The notes under the pieces were generated by a model, which did no database searches, was not told the DNA's origin, and worked only from the letters and a program-made list of their open reading frames with translations. This document shows, piece by piece, positions 43,172 to 51,299 of a stretch of 64,000 bases of DNA. The translations under genes and the position numbers were made by a program. This stretch comes from VadinCA11 sp035271165 (GTDB lineage Archaea; Thermoplasmatota; Thermoplasmata; Methanomassiliicoccales; Methanomethylophilaceae), in the NCBI GenBank assembly GCA_035271165.1, contig DATERX010000032.1, forward strand, positions 11,315 to 75,314, read 5' to 3'. Position 1 is the stretch's first letter. Each line of letters starts with the position of its first letter.

Positions 43172-43188
43172 GCAGATGTTACATCTGC
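43172..43188. promoter_or_regulatory. Inverted repeat upstream of the ribosomal cluster
   Basis: GCAGATGT and ACATCTGC are perfect complementary arms around one base. It lies about 75 bases before the TATA box of the S19e operon and could be an operator; no more can be said. Confidence 0.35.
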
Positions 43189-43252
43189 AGTCCATACGGG
43201 GGCCGTGGGCCGAACGTGCGGGGTTGAAGTTTGTTATTTTAATTAGCAATGC

Positions 43253-43260
43253 TTTTATAC
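43253..43260 (+). promoter_or_regulatory. TATA box of the ribosomal cluster
   Basis: TTTTATAC, with an expected start near 43283. GAGGT before ATG 43318 provides a ribosome site in the leader. Confidence 0.5.
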
Positions 43261-43317
43261 ATCACAACTATACCAAAGTTGTCGTCCGCACTATACGGAC
43301 GCATATGAGGTACAAAC

Positions 43318-43746
43318 ATGGTAACTGTCTATGATGTCCCTGCCGAGAAACTCATACTCAAGACGGCCGAGAAACTCAAGGAAAACGATAATATCGTTCC
43401 TCCCGAGTGGGCCGAGTATGTCAAAACCGGCAGGCATACTGAGAAAGCCCCTATGCAGGATGACTGGTGGTTCACAAGGGCCGCCTCAGTCCTTAGGAAG
43501 CTTTATGTGAAAGGACCTATGGGAACATCCCGTCTCGCAGCCGAGTACGGTGGGTTCGCCGATAGAGGGTCGATGCCCAATAAAGCGGTAAAAGGAAGCC
43601 GTAATATTGTCAGGAAATGTATGATTCAGCTCGAGACCGCAGGTCTGCTTGTTTCTAAGGAAAAGCAGGGAAGATCGGTCTCTCCCGCTGGACAATCGCT
43701 TCTCGACAATGCAGCCAAAGAGGTTTACGACGAATTAAATGAATGA
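43318..43746 (+). CDS. rps19e: 30S ribosomal protein S19e
   Basis: Small-subunit protein found only in archaea and eukaryotes, needed for late 30S/40S maturation. The 142 residues show the family pattern: TVYDVPAEKLILKTAEKLKE at the N-terminus, PPEWAEYVKTGRHTEKAP, WWFTRAASVLRKLYVKGPMG, and KGSRNIVRKCMIQLETAGLL. It is the first gene of the conserved archaeal run S19e-PDCD5-L39e-L31e-eIF6, all with short gaps. Confidence 0.97.
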   Translation: MVTVYDVPAEKLILKTAEKLKENDNIVPPEWAEYVKTGRHTEKAPMQDDWWFTRAASVLRKLYVKGPMGTSRLAAEYGGFADRGSMPNKAVKGSRNIVRKCMIQLETAGLLVSKEKQGRSVSPAGQSLLDNAAKEVYDELNE

Positions 43747-43762
43747 GAGGAGTTGAGCATAT

Positions 43763-44113
43763 ATGGATGACCCTGAACTTAGAGCTTTGAGAGAGAAGAG
43801 AATGGCCGAGATGCAACAGCAGTCCGGTTACCAACCACAACAGATGGCCCAGCAACAGCAGGCCGAAGAACAGGAAGCTCGCGCAGAAGCGCAAAGGCAG
43901 GCAATTCTCAGACAAATCCTAACACCTGAAGCGCGCGATAGGATGGCCAACGTTAAACTGGCAGACCCTCAGCACGCGGGATCGGTGGAGATGCAGCTTA
44001 TTCAGCTCGCACAGTCGGGAAGATTACAGAAAGTCATCACAGATGATATGCTCAAAGAGATTCTCAGAAAAGTCGCTCCTAAAAGAAGGGAGATCAATAT
44101 CGAGAGGAGATAA
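43763..44113 (+). CDS. PDCD5-like DNA-binding protein
   Basis: A 116-residue archaeal homologue of human PDCD5 (TFAR19), a small, mostly helical protein that binds DNA in vitro; its cellular role is unsettled and may involve protein folding with prefoldin/chaperonin. It starts with DDPELRALREKRMAEMQQQ and has a long Gln/Glu-rich helix. The core LTPEARDRMANVKLADPQHAG and the helix pair ending LREILRKVAPKRR-like (here LKEILRKVAPKRREI) are diagnostic. It is third-position conserved between S19e and L39e in archaea. Confidence 0.93.
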   Translation: MDDPELRALREKRMAEMQQQSGYQPQQMAQQQQAEEQEARAEAQRQAILRQILTPEARDRMANVKLADPQHAGSVEMQLIQLAQSGRLQKVITDDMLKEILRKVAPKRREINIERR

Positions 44114-44114
44114 T

Positions 44115-44271
44115 TATGTCAAGTACCAAACCACCTGCAATGAAAGGCAGGCTTAACAAAAAGATAAAACAGAACCGCCGTGTACCGGCATGGGTCATGA
44201 TCAGGACCAATAGACAATTCCTCCGCCATCCTAAGAGAAGGTCATGGCGTATGGGAAAGCTCAAGGAGTGA
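44115..44271 (+). CDS. rpl39e: 50S ribosomal protein L39e, frameshifted in this sequence
   Basis: A tiny 51-residue basic protein lining the ribosome exit tunnel. ATG 44115 begins MSSTKPPAMKGRLNKK, and the C-terminal part IKQNRRVPAWVMIRTNRQF to the TGA at 44269-44271 matches the family, but the two parts are in different frames. The distance from start to stop is 157 bases, not a multiple of three. The break is at a run of six A (44157-44162); with five A the protein aligns with the family without gaps. L39e is universal in archaea, so this is probably a homopolymer error or a slippage site, not a dead gene. It lies at its expected place between PDCD5 and L31e. Confidence 0.8.
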
Positions 44272-44277
44272 TTCATA

Positions 44278-44541
44278 ATGGCTGATGATATCGAAAGAAT
44301 AATCGTAATCCCCCTTAGGGCTACGAAACAGGCACCTCGCACAAAGAGGACCATGCGTGCAGTTAAAGAGGTCAGAGAACACATCATGAGGCATATGAAA
44401 GTCGACGCTGAACACGTCTGGCTGGACACTGCCCTAAATGAGAGACTCTGGCAGAATGGTATCCGCAACCCCCCGTCAAGGGTCACCGTAAGGGCGATCA
44501 AGTTCGACGACGGGCTTGTTGAAGTTACCTTGGCAGAGTGA
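44278..44541 (+). CDS. rpl31e: 50S ribosomal protein L31e
   Basis: An 87-residue archaeal/eukaryotic large-subunit protein located near the exit tunnel. The signatures are ERIIVIPLRATKQAPRTKR, AVKEVREHIMRHMKVDAEHV and LNERLWQNGIRNPPSRVTV. The start ATG lies six bases after the L39e stop, and the eIF6 gene follows four bases after its own stop, so this is one operon. Confidence 0.97.
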   Translation: MADDIERIIVIPLRATKQAPRTKRTMRAVKEVREHIMRHMKVDAEHVWLDTALNERLWQNGIRNPPSRVTVRAIKFDDGLVEVTLAE

Positions 44542-44545
44542 TATA

Positions 44546-45211
44546 ATGATGAGGCTTTCCCGTTACGGAGGCAATAGCAATATCGGCGTATACGCCGCGA
44601 CTGGGGAGAGCTTAGCCATTGTCGCCGGGGATGCGGAACCGGATTTCATAAGGGATCTGGAAATCATCCTCGGCGTCGAAACTATTTTGACCACCGTTGC
44701 GGGGTCGTTCGTGGTCGGTTCATTGACCGCGATGAATTCCAATGGCATAGCGCTTTCCGGACTTGCTGAAAAAGAGGAGATTCTATGCATCAAAGAGAAG
44801 TTTGAAAATGTCACGACGGTGCCCGGGCGCTACAATGCGGCAGGTAACAACATCCTTGTCAACGACCACGGATCAATCGTTAATCCGATCTATTCCGATG
44901 CAGCCGTCAAGAATTTCGAGGACATATTCGGTGTTGAATGTGTGCGCTCGTCCATTGGTGGATGCGAGACCGTAGGTTCCGTCTGCGTAGTTACCGACAA
45001 GGGATGCATATGTCATATGGACGCGTCTGAAGAGGAGATGGAGCTCATCAAGGACCTATTGAAGGTCAATCCTGTGAGAACCACCGTTAATCACGGTGTG
45101 GATTTCCTGGCGTCGGGCGTAATAGCCAACTCCAAGGGCGCACTGGTCGGCGACCAGACGACACCTTTGGAGATGGGAAAGATCGAGGAAGGCTTGGACC
45201 TTTACGATTAA
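44546..45211 (+). CDS. eif6: Translation initiation factor eIF6
   Basis: Anti-association factor that binds the large ribosomal subunit and blocks premature joining of the small subunit. The 221 residues show the five-fold pseudo-symmetric pattern of eIF6. Repeats with NIGVYAATGESLAIVAG, TTVAGSFVVGSLTAMNSNGIALSG, NNILVNDHGSIVNPIYS, SIGGCETVGSVCVVTDKG and VDFLASGVIANSKGALVG are visible. ATG 44546 is chosen, with 44549 as alternative. It ends the ribosomal cluster and overlaps the convergent MBL gene by four bases. Confidence 0.96.
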   Translation: MMRLSRYGGNSNIGVYAATGESLAIVAGDAEPDFIRDLEIILGVETILTTVAGSFVVGSLTAMNSNGIALSGLAEKEEILCIKEKFENVTTVPGRYNAAGNNILVNDHGSIVNPIYSDAAVKNFEDIFGVECVRSSIGGCETVGSVCVVTDKGCICHMDASEEEMELIKDLLKVNPVRTTVNHGVDFLASGVIANSKGALVGDQTTPLEMGKIEEGLDLYD

Positions 45212-45852
45212 CGGTCGAATACCCAGCATTCGCTGTGTTCCGGCAGTTCATCATAGGACAGGTCTATCTCGTTCCCTACATAATCCACGTTTTCAACAGG
45301 TACCATCTTCAGGAAGTCCTCCAAGGGCAGTATGGCGATACTCAGTCCGAATACCCTGTAATGCATTGGAACTATGATTTTGGGATCTACCCTGTTTATG
45401 AACTCTTTGACCTGGGGGAGTTCCATCGTATAATTGGCACCTACGGGGACAAAGAGCATGTCCACGTTCTTGATTTTCTTCATAACCTTATCATCAGGTA
45501 TCGCGCCCAGATCTCCACAGTGACAGATACTTATACCGTCCATCTTGAAGAGATACATTGTATTCTCACCGCGTTTGGCGCCTTTTTCCTCATCATGATA
45601 TGATGGGAGACCCTCGATCTCGAAGGAACCGGATTTAAATTTACCAACCCTCCCAAGAAAATCCTTATGCTCTCCGCTAATGACCCTGGCGACACTATGA
45701 TCATAATGTCCGTGAGACATCAGAACAACCGAGGTATTGGACGGGGAGGGAGGCTTGATTCCTATTGATTTACCATCGTGAGGGTCAGTTACGATAGTCC
45801 CTTCTTTACATTTAAATTCGAAACATGAGTGGCCGTGCCATCGTATGAGCAT
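45208..45852 (-). CDS. Metallo-beta-lactamase-fold hydrolase (UPF0173/UlaG-like)
   Basis: A 214-residue metal-dependent hydrolase with an unknown substrate. It starts with IRWHGHSCFEFKCKEGTIVTD, the UPF0173 pattern. The zinc motif is LMSHGHYDHS (His-x-His-x-Asp-His), further ligands are in HCGDLGAI, and the C-terminal histidine is in IIVPMHYRV. The ligands look intact. It is the only reverse gene between the ribosomal cluster and the DUF373 gene. Confidence 0.9.
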   Translation of the reverse strand: MLIRWHGHSCFEFKCKEGTIVTDPHDGKSIGIKPPSPSNTSVVLMSHGHYDHSVARVISGEHKDFLGRVGKFKSGSFEIEGLPSYHDEEKGAKRGENTMYLFKMDGISICHCGDLGAIPDDKVMKKIKNVDMLFVPVGANYTMELPQVKEFINRVDPKIIVPMHYRVFGLSIAILPLEDFLKMVPVENVDYVGNEIDLSYDELPEHSECWVFDR

Positions 45853-45937
45853 GATTCTAACAAGAACTCTTCGATTGTATAAGTATTACTCAATAACCTA
45901 TAGCAAAGTGTTTATCATCAAGAGCTAATTTCCAGTT

Positions 45938-47059
45938 GTGAAAAAGACTTTGGTCCTCGTTGTGGACCGGGATAATGATTTCGGTAGCAAAGGCGGCGTA
46001 AACACGCCGGTCATAGGGGTAGCAGAGTGCTCGGTGGCAGCAGCCGCCTTAGGTATAGCCGATCCCGAGGATTCCGATATTAACTCCATATATTCCGCCA
46101 TAAGCATCTATAAGGAGATGCTTAACGAGGGAGCTTGGGTCGAGGTCGCCCTTATCTGTGGTGACCAGAGGATTGGTCACCATTCCGATTCCGCCGTCAT
46201 AGATGAGCTCAACCAGGTATTGGGAGAGGTCAAACCCGATGGCATCATACTCGTGGGAGACGGTGCTGAGGACGAGTACGTCTATCCAATCATCTCTTCA
46301 CGTGTTCCAATAGATTCCGTAAAGAAGGTTGTAGTGAAACAATCACCCGGCCTTGAGGGAAACATCTACATCATAACTAAGATGCTGGAAGATCCCCTCA
46401 AAAGGAAGAGGTTTCTGACTCCTGTAGGTTGGATATTGTTCATGATATCCATGGCTTACATCTTACCAATGCTGTATTTCTACGGCTTTAATGCTTCAAA
46501 CTTTACACGCTTATCAGGTGCACTGGTCGTGATGATAGTGGGCCTAGCCTTGCTGATATATGGTTACAATACGTTAGGTGAAATGAGCGGCTCGTTCCAG
46601 AGATGGACGTCCAGTCTGCAGTCGGGTAGCGTCATGGTAACGTTCACACTTATAGCGATAGCACTTATCTCTTCAGGTATCGTCCTTGGAATCCTGTCGA
46701 TACAAAACTTCTATACCCCCTCGCCATATCAGGCTGTTCTTAGGTTTGCAGCTGCTGCCATATGGCCTATGTTGTTTGGTTTCCTGTTCTTTATGATAGG
46801 CAGTTTCATCAACGAATACCTGACCAAGGGTGCTGTCAGACTCGGCTTCATAACTGGTTCCATCAATATACTGGGGATCGGTATGGTAATAATGGGCGCG
46901 ATCGACCTCATGATGTCCTATGTAGGCATAGGTCCAACGGCCGTCGTTGTGATTGCCGCTGAGATCATGATAGGTATAGCGCTTACATTGACCGCAAGCA
47001 TGGTGAGAAGATACTTTAAATTCCAAATATCACAAGCCGTGGCTACTGCAGGAGAATGA
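45938..47059 (+). CDS. DUF373 family membrane protein
   Basis: An archaea-specific family of unknown function. The N-terminal 130 residues are soluble and typical (TLVLVVDRDNDFGSKGGVNTPVIG, VALICGDQRIGHHSD, GIILVGDGAEDEYVYPIISSRVPID). The C-terminal 220 residues carry about six membrane segments. The start is GTG 45938; a TATA-like GTTTATCA about 25 bases upstream suggests a leaderless mRNA. mptE follows four bases after the stop, so the pair is co-transcribed, which may link DUF373 to cofactor metabolism only by position. Confidence 0.9.
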   Translation: MKKTLVLVVDRDNDFGSKGGVNTPVIGVAECSVAAAALGIADPEDSDINSIYSAISIYKEMLNEGAWVEVALICGDQRIGHHSDSAVIDELNQVLGEVKPDGIILVGDGAEDEYVYPIISSRVPIDSVKKVVVKQSPGLEGNIYIITKMLEDPLKRKRFLTPVGWILFMISMAYILPMLYFYGFNASNFTRLSGALVVMIVGLALLIYGYNTLGEMSGSFQRWTSSLQSGSVMVTFTLIAIALISSGIVLGILSIQNFYTPSPYQAVLRFAAAAIWPMLFGFLFFMIGSFINEYLTKGAVRLGFITGSINILGIGMVIMGAIDLMMSYVGIGPTAVVVIAAEIMIGIALTLTASMVRRYFKFQISQAVATAGE

Positions 47060-47063
47060 GCAG

Positions 47064-47729
47064 GTGGATTTTGCGGAGTGGGAACCCATCTATCTCAAAA
47101 TAGTCGAGGAGATGGGTTTTGATACCAACGGGGACGATAACTCCGTTAGGATGTTGATGGCGTTGACTTTAAATTCGAATCTCGTAGGAGAGGACGTGCT
47201 CGATGAACTAATTGGTGAGAAGGTTACCATATTCGGCGATTCCGATGATCTTGAGAGCGATATCGATAAGATCCCTCCAGAGGGGACGTTGATCTCCGCT
47301 GGTTCCGCGACAGAACGTGTTTTGAAGAAGGGTATAATGCCTCATATCGTAGTCACGGACCTAGATGGGGATATTGCAAGCCAGATAGAGGCCAGCAACT
47401 CGGGAGCGATAACGGTTATATTGGCACATGGGGACAATTCGAATCTGATATCCGAACACATATCCTCCTTCAAAGGCCCCCTCATCATCACCGCACAGGG
47501 ACGTCCCCCGGGCATAGTAGTGAATTACGGCGGTTTCACCGACGGTGACCGTGCCGTATGTATCGCAAGACATTTTGGTGCCAAGGAGATTTTGATGGAG
47601 GGGTTCGATTTTGAAAATCCTCGACTTAGGAGAGGGGATGATTTCGAGATGTCCAGTAAGAAATTGAAATGGGCGGAAAGGATAATTTATGATATGAATC
47701 CGCCAGGGATTGACTTGATTAGGCCATGA
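47064..47729 (+). CDS. mptE: 6-hydroxymethylpterin diphosphokinase MptE-like
   Basis: Archaeal enzyme that pyrophosphorylates 6-hydroxymethyl-7,8-dihydropterin for methanopterin/folate-type C1 carriers. The 221 residues show the DUF115/MptE pattern: VTIFGDSDDLES, LISAGSATERVLKKGIMPHIVVTDLDGD, IILAHGDN-like (here ITVILAHGDN), and the signature NYGGFTDGDRAVCIARHFGAKEI. GTG 47064 follows GGAG at about nine bases. This agrees with a methanogen or a relative with a tetrahydromethanopterin-type pathway. Confidence 0.9.
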   Translation: MDFAEWEPIYLKIVEEMGFDTNGDDNSVRMLMALTLNSNLVGEDVLDELIGEKVTIFGDSDDLESDIDKIPPEGTLISAGSATERVLKKGIMPHIVVTDLDGDIASQIEASNSGAITVILAHGDNSNLISEHISSFKGPLIITAQGRPPGIVVNYGGFTDGDRAVCIARHFGAKEILMEGFDFENPRLRRGDDFEMSSKKLKWAERIIYDMNPPGIDLIRP

Positions 47730-47785
47730 TCAAGTATTAATGAACAGCACCATATATTTTAGTAAAGATTAATAAGGCCAAGCTG

Positions 47786-49357
47786 TTGTACGTCCGAGGG
47801 ATACGGATCAACATAATATGGACTGTTCTGATTGTTCTTGTGCTTATCTATGTGGTCGTCCTGCTATGGGTCTTGCGCTCTCCAAAGGCCAAAGAGCTTA
47901 ATCTGAGCCTTCGCGGACTCATAGTTGTGTACACCACCCAGCGCGGAAAGGGTGCCATGGATCGCGTCGGGTCGTATCGCAGATTCTGTAGCGGATTAGC
48001 GGTGTTTTCAAAGGTGGTATCTGCAGTTCTGATGCTTATAATGGTATTCTTGATGCTTGTGGCCGCCTACAACATCCCCAGCGTGATAAAGGGTAGCACT
48101 GCTAGCGCTGTCGGTACCGGTGGATTCGAACTCAATATGGTTCACTTCCTAGTCTTCGGGGTAATCGCGTTAATAATCGCCATGGTCATCCATGAGTTTG
48201 CACACGGAGTACAATCCAGGGCAAACGATGTACGTGTTGAACAATCCGGTCTGATGTATGCTGTCGTCCCTCTAGGTGCCTTCGTGGAGATGAATAAGGA
48301 GGACTCCGATAAGGCTTCCTTGAAGAGTAGGATGAGCATCTACTCCGCGGGAGTGGCCAGCAACTTCATAGTCGCGGTGATCGCGTTCGTCGTGTTGGCG
48401 GGCCTTATGTTAGCGCCCCTCGGTAACGCATCCGACATCCATGATGACAGCGCAGGCGTTTATGCGGTATCCTCGAATTTTGGTTCCGTGATACCTGTAG
48501 GTGCAGTGATCACTCATGTCGATGGCGATGAAGTCTACATTATGGATTCAGGATCTGATAAGATTCTAACCATCGATTCAAAATATTCAAACGATAAATA
48601 CACCATTAAATACCTTACCAGGGACGGGGAAGGCACGATAGATGATTTCCGACTTGGATTGTATGTTGATTTCGTAGCTAAAAACTCCCCGGCCCATGTC
48701 GCGGCGATGGTTTCCAATTCCATCATAACGAACATTCAGGTTAACGGCGAAGATACCAAAATGTTTGGAATCGAATCATTTAGGGATTTCATTGCGGGAT
48801 CCTCGCCTGGAGATGAGGCGACCATATCTTATTTTGATATTGATAAGAATGAGGGAAAAACTGCAACAGTCACTCTTGGTCAGAACGGTGACGTTGGATA
48901 CATCGGGGTTGGTGTGAATTACAGCGGAATGAGCTTCATCGCACCAAAGGATGTGATTGGCACCGCGATGAATCCCATATACGGTCAGACTACGGTTATT
49001 GGAGGTGTCCTTTCAATGATCAGCTATCCGTTCATTTCCTTGAGCGGATTCTCCCCTATGCCCGAAGCGTTCCAATGGTGGTTCGATGCACCTGGAGGAG
49101 AGATATTCTGGCTTTTAGCCGCATTCATATATTGGATGTTCTGGGTGAATTTCCTGCTGGGAGTTACTAACGCACTCCCTGCTATACCCTTCGATGGAGG
49201 TTTCCTATTCAAGGGATGGGTAACACAGTTGCTCAACAAGATTAGTTATAGAGATCAGGAGACGAGAGAGAAGATAGCAGACAATGTTACAAGAGCAGTA
49301 TCTGGATTTATGCTGTTTTTATTAGCATTGATTATATTTGTGATCATATTATATTGA
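47786..49357 (+). CDS. Site-2 protease family intramembrane metalloprotease
   Basis: Intramembrane zinc protease (peptidase M50) that probably releases membrane-anchored regulators. The 523 residues include N-terminal membrane helices and the active-site helix with MVIHEFAHGVQSRAN (HExxH, about residue 135). A PDZ-like region occupies about residues 215-370 (KNSPAHVAAMVSNSIITNIQ), and the third zinc ligand motif is NALPAIPFDGGFLF near residue 465. The start is taken as TTG 47786; a TATATTTT box at 47753 puts the transcript start near 47782, which would make the message nearly leaderless. CorA follows 19 bases downstream. Confidence 0.88.
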   Translation: MYVRGIRINIIWTVLIVLVLIYVVVLLWVLRSPKAKELNLSLRGLIVVYTTQRGKGAMDRVGSYRRFCSGLAVFSKVVSAVLMLIMVFLMLVAAYNIPSVIKGSTASAVGTGGFELNMVHFLVFGVIALIIAMVIHEFAHGVQSRANDVRVEQSGLMYAVVPLGAFVEMNKEDSDKASLKSRMSIYSAGVASNFIVAVIAFVVLAGLMLAPLGNASDIHDDSAGVYAVSSNFGSVIPVGAVITHVDGDEVYIMDSGSDKILTIDSKYSNDKYTIKYLTRDGEGTIDDFRLGLYVDFVAKNSPAHVAAMVSNSIITNIQVNGEDTKMFGIESFRDFIAGSSPGDEATISYFDIDKNEGKTATVTLGQNGDVGYIGVGVNYSGMSFIAPKDVIGTAMNPIYGQTTVIGGVLSMISYPFISLSGFSPMPEAFQWWFDAPGGEIFWLLAAFIYWMFWVNFLLGVTNALPAIPFDGGFLFKGWVTQLLNKISYRDQETREKIADNVTRAVSGFMLFLLALIIFVIILY

Positions 49358-49376
49358 AGTTGAGGGAGGTGAAAAG

Positions 49377-50324
49377 ATGTACGAGATTTTTGCAATTGAA
49401 AGGGGTCGCATAACTAAGGTCGACGAGATTCAGGATAATGTTTGGATTAACATGGTACGACCTACACCGGAAGAGGTGGAAATGGTAGCTTCGGTACTTA
49501 ATATCGATAAAGCACCCATAATGGCGGCACTTGATGATGAAGAAGAATCAAGAGTCGAGATTGAGAGCGACTACTCCTTGATATTGATAGATGCCCCAGC
49601 GACAGAAATACGGAACCAGAAGGAACAGTATGCCACATATCCCCTGTCGATAATCATAACCTCAAAGGCGATACTGACGGTTTCGTTGGTAGATATAAGA
49701 TCCATAAGATCGATAATTGACAATAAATACAAACATTCAACCTCGATAGACGTGGAGGACAGGACTTACTTCGCTCTGACGATAATGTATAGAATCTCTA
49801 TGCAGTATCAGAACTATTTGAAGGTGATTGCAAAGAAGCGCATGACCATCGAAGCGTCAATCAGGAACAAGACCCAACGTAACGATCTTTTCGAACTTCA
49901 CGAACTTGAGGCGAACCTAGTCTACTTCAAAACCTCACTGTCTGTCAACATATCTATATTGGAAAGGCTGAGCAAGCAATTTAAATTCATAACGGAGCCC
50001 AAGGACCGTGATCTCATAGAGGATGTCATGGTCGAGACAGATCAGGCACTGAAAATGACGACCACATACAGCGAGATAATAAGAGGTACTCGCCAGCTTG
50101 TACAAGCAGACATAAACAACAGCCTAACGGGTATCATGAAGTTCCTGACATCGATAACATTGGTCGTGTCCATACCTACTATGATATCCGGTATCTTCGG
50201 AATGAACTTCATAAACATCCCCCTTGGGGAACATCCATTAGGATTCATATTCACTGTATCGCTAATGATGGCCGTCATGTACGTAAGCATAAGATACCTC
50301 CGTAAGCGCGATCTATGGCGTTGA
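49377..50324 (+). CDS. corA: CorA family divalent cation transporter
   Basis: Pentameric Mg2+/Co2+ channel. The 315 residues have the cytoplasmic alpha/beta domain (about 1-140), a long helical stalk (150-255) and two C-terminal membrane helices. The signature GMN is present in ISGIFGMNF just after the first helix, followed by the periplasmic loop INIPLGEHPLG. GGGAGGTG sits eight bases before ATG 49377. It lies directly downstream of the site-2 protease on the same strand and before the gene-poor region with the paired RNAs. Confidence 0.93.
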   Translation: MYEIFAIERGRITKVDEIQDNVWINMVRPTPEEVEMVASVLNIDKAPIMAALDDEEESRVEIESDYSLILIDAPATEIRNQKEQYATYPLSIIITSKAILTVSLVDIRSIRSIIDNKYKHSTSIDVEDRTYFALTIMYRISMQYQNYLKVIAKKRMTIEASIRNKTQRNDLFELHELEANLVYFKTSLSVNISILERLSKQFKFITEPKDRDLIEDVMVETDQALKMTTTYSEIIRGTRQLVQADINNSLTGIMKFLTSITLVVSIPTMISGIFGMNFINIPLGEHPLGFIFTVSLMMAVMYVSIRYLRKRDLWR

Positions 50325-50426
50325 CCAAGGAGCATCTAAACATGTCCGGTCTCCACTACTGGACAAATATTAACCTAAATGTTGAATTGCTATGAATTTA
50401 TCCATTGGATGCAACTTAGATAATTA

Positions 50427-50434
50427 TTTATACT
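50427..50434 (+). promoter_or_regulatory. TATA box of structured RNA copy 1
   Basis: TTTATACT centred about 25 bases before the first base of the terminal helix of the RNA at 50455, the standard archaeal distance. Confidence 0.55.
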
Positions 50435-50454
50435 CATACTTAGTATAATTATCT

Positions 50455-50708
50455 GCACGCGTGGAGATCGCACGAGTGAACAAAGACACCTGAAAGGCCC
50501 CTTGGGGAAATCCGCAGCTGTCGACACTCAGAGCCCCACAACATGCAGAAACGGTTATTTCCGCCCTCGGGTCGTATAACCGCGAACTGAATGTGAAGAT
50601 TCCTCAGAGAGGGTGAATCGAAGGCGTAGAAAGATTTCGGAGGATTCCCTTTTGGGTACAAATAACCCTCGCGGGATTAAAACGACCTTCGTAGGGCTTC
50701 ACGCGTGC
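50455..50708 (+). ncRNA. Structured RNA of unknown family, copy 1
   Basis: I do not recognise this RNA. It is about 254 nt, closed by a 12-base-pair helix (GCACGCGTGGAG with CTTCACGCGTGC, one G-U). Internal hairpins shared with copy 2 are 50545-50564 (arms GCAGAAA and TTTCCGC), 50598-50619 (GATTC...GAATC) and 50682-50692 (ACGA-CCT-TCGT). Single-stranded stretches are conserved, for example AGAGCCCCACAAC and GGCGTAGAAAGATTTCGGA. An A-T pair at 50549/50560 corresponds to a G-C pair in copy 2, a compensatory change. TAATTAT follows both copies. The TATA box upstream supports the forward strand. No protein reading is conserved on that strand. It does not look like SRP RNA (found at 55574) or RNase P RNA. 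Confidence 0.72.
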
Positions 50709-51299
50709 TAATTATATATCTAAATTATTACATTTTAAAAGTAGTCTGCGACTCTAATTTACCCTCAAAGTGTGTGAAAATGTCATAGCGCTCGCTGAGG
50801 TATGTTAGGATTCTTGTTATTTGCGCGGCCTTTGGCCGCGCCAATCATGCGGATCTTATCTCGGTCCGGACTTCACTTTATTCTACGACCACTTGATCAA
50901 GGGTCAACTTTGCTCCGAAAGACGAGGGAATACTGCGCAAATTTGAATTACGTTCGGTTTCCTTAAGAAACGAACAAAGAAAGTCCTGCGATTTTTCCTC
51001 CGACGTTGTCCGACCTTCGTCTCCGCCACGGTTCGATTACTCGATCATCCACTCCTCGACTTGGTTAAATACCGCCGACACAAAAAGTACACCCCGTCAC
51101 TCATTTTCCGTTGATTGTTCAACCAACTTCCAAGATGTACTTCACGATCTGTGCCTTTCTGTTGTTTGTAAATCTCAATGGGCAGACAACTTTAAAATTG
51201 GGCAGATTTTTACAATAATTTGAATTTATTTTCGAAAATGTGTTCATTTCATGCATAAAACCGAAAGTTATATATAATCCGCACCTCGTAGTTTACATT
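50709..51299. other. Spacer between the two structured RNAs, no gene recognised
   Basis: About 590 bases without a convincing protein gene. A perfect stem GCGCGGCC-TTT-GGCCGCGC lies at 50823-50841, and a second hairpin (GTTCGGTTTC with GAAACGAAC) near 50951-50974. CGACCTTCGT, a motif inside both structured RNAs, recurs at 51011-51020. A TATA-like ATTTTAAAAG near 50732 could start another small transcript. The last 32 bases hold the copy 2 promoter. Confidence 0.4.
51268..51280 (+). promoter_or_regulatory. TATA box of structured RNA copy 2
   Basis: TTATATATAATCC, centred about 26 bases before the terminal helix at 51300, mirroring the arrangement in front of copy 1. Confidence 0.6.

Noticed and set aside
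50449..50661. Reverse-strand reading frame of 70 codons over RNA copy 1, similar to one over copy 2
   Set aside because: The likeness to the 91-codon frame at 51268-51543 follows from the conserved RNA sequence. The frames differ in length and offset, have no ribosome site, and the promoters point the other way.
50455..50708. Copy 1 as RNase P RNA or SRP RNA
   Set aside because: The conserved RNase P boxes and the SRP helix 8 sequence are missing, the SRP RNA is found at 55574-55881, and two copies would be unusual for either.
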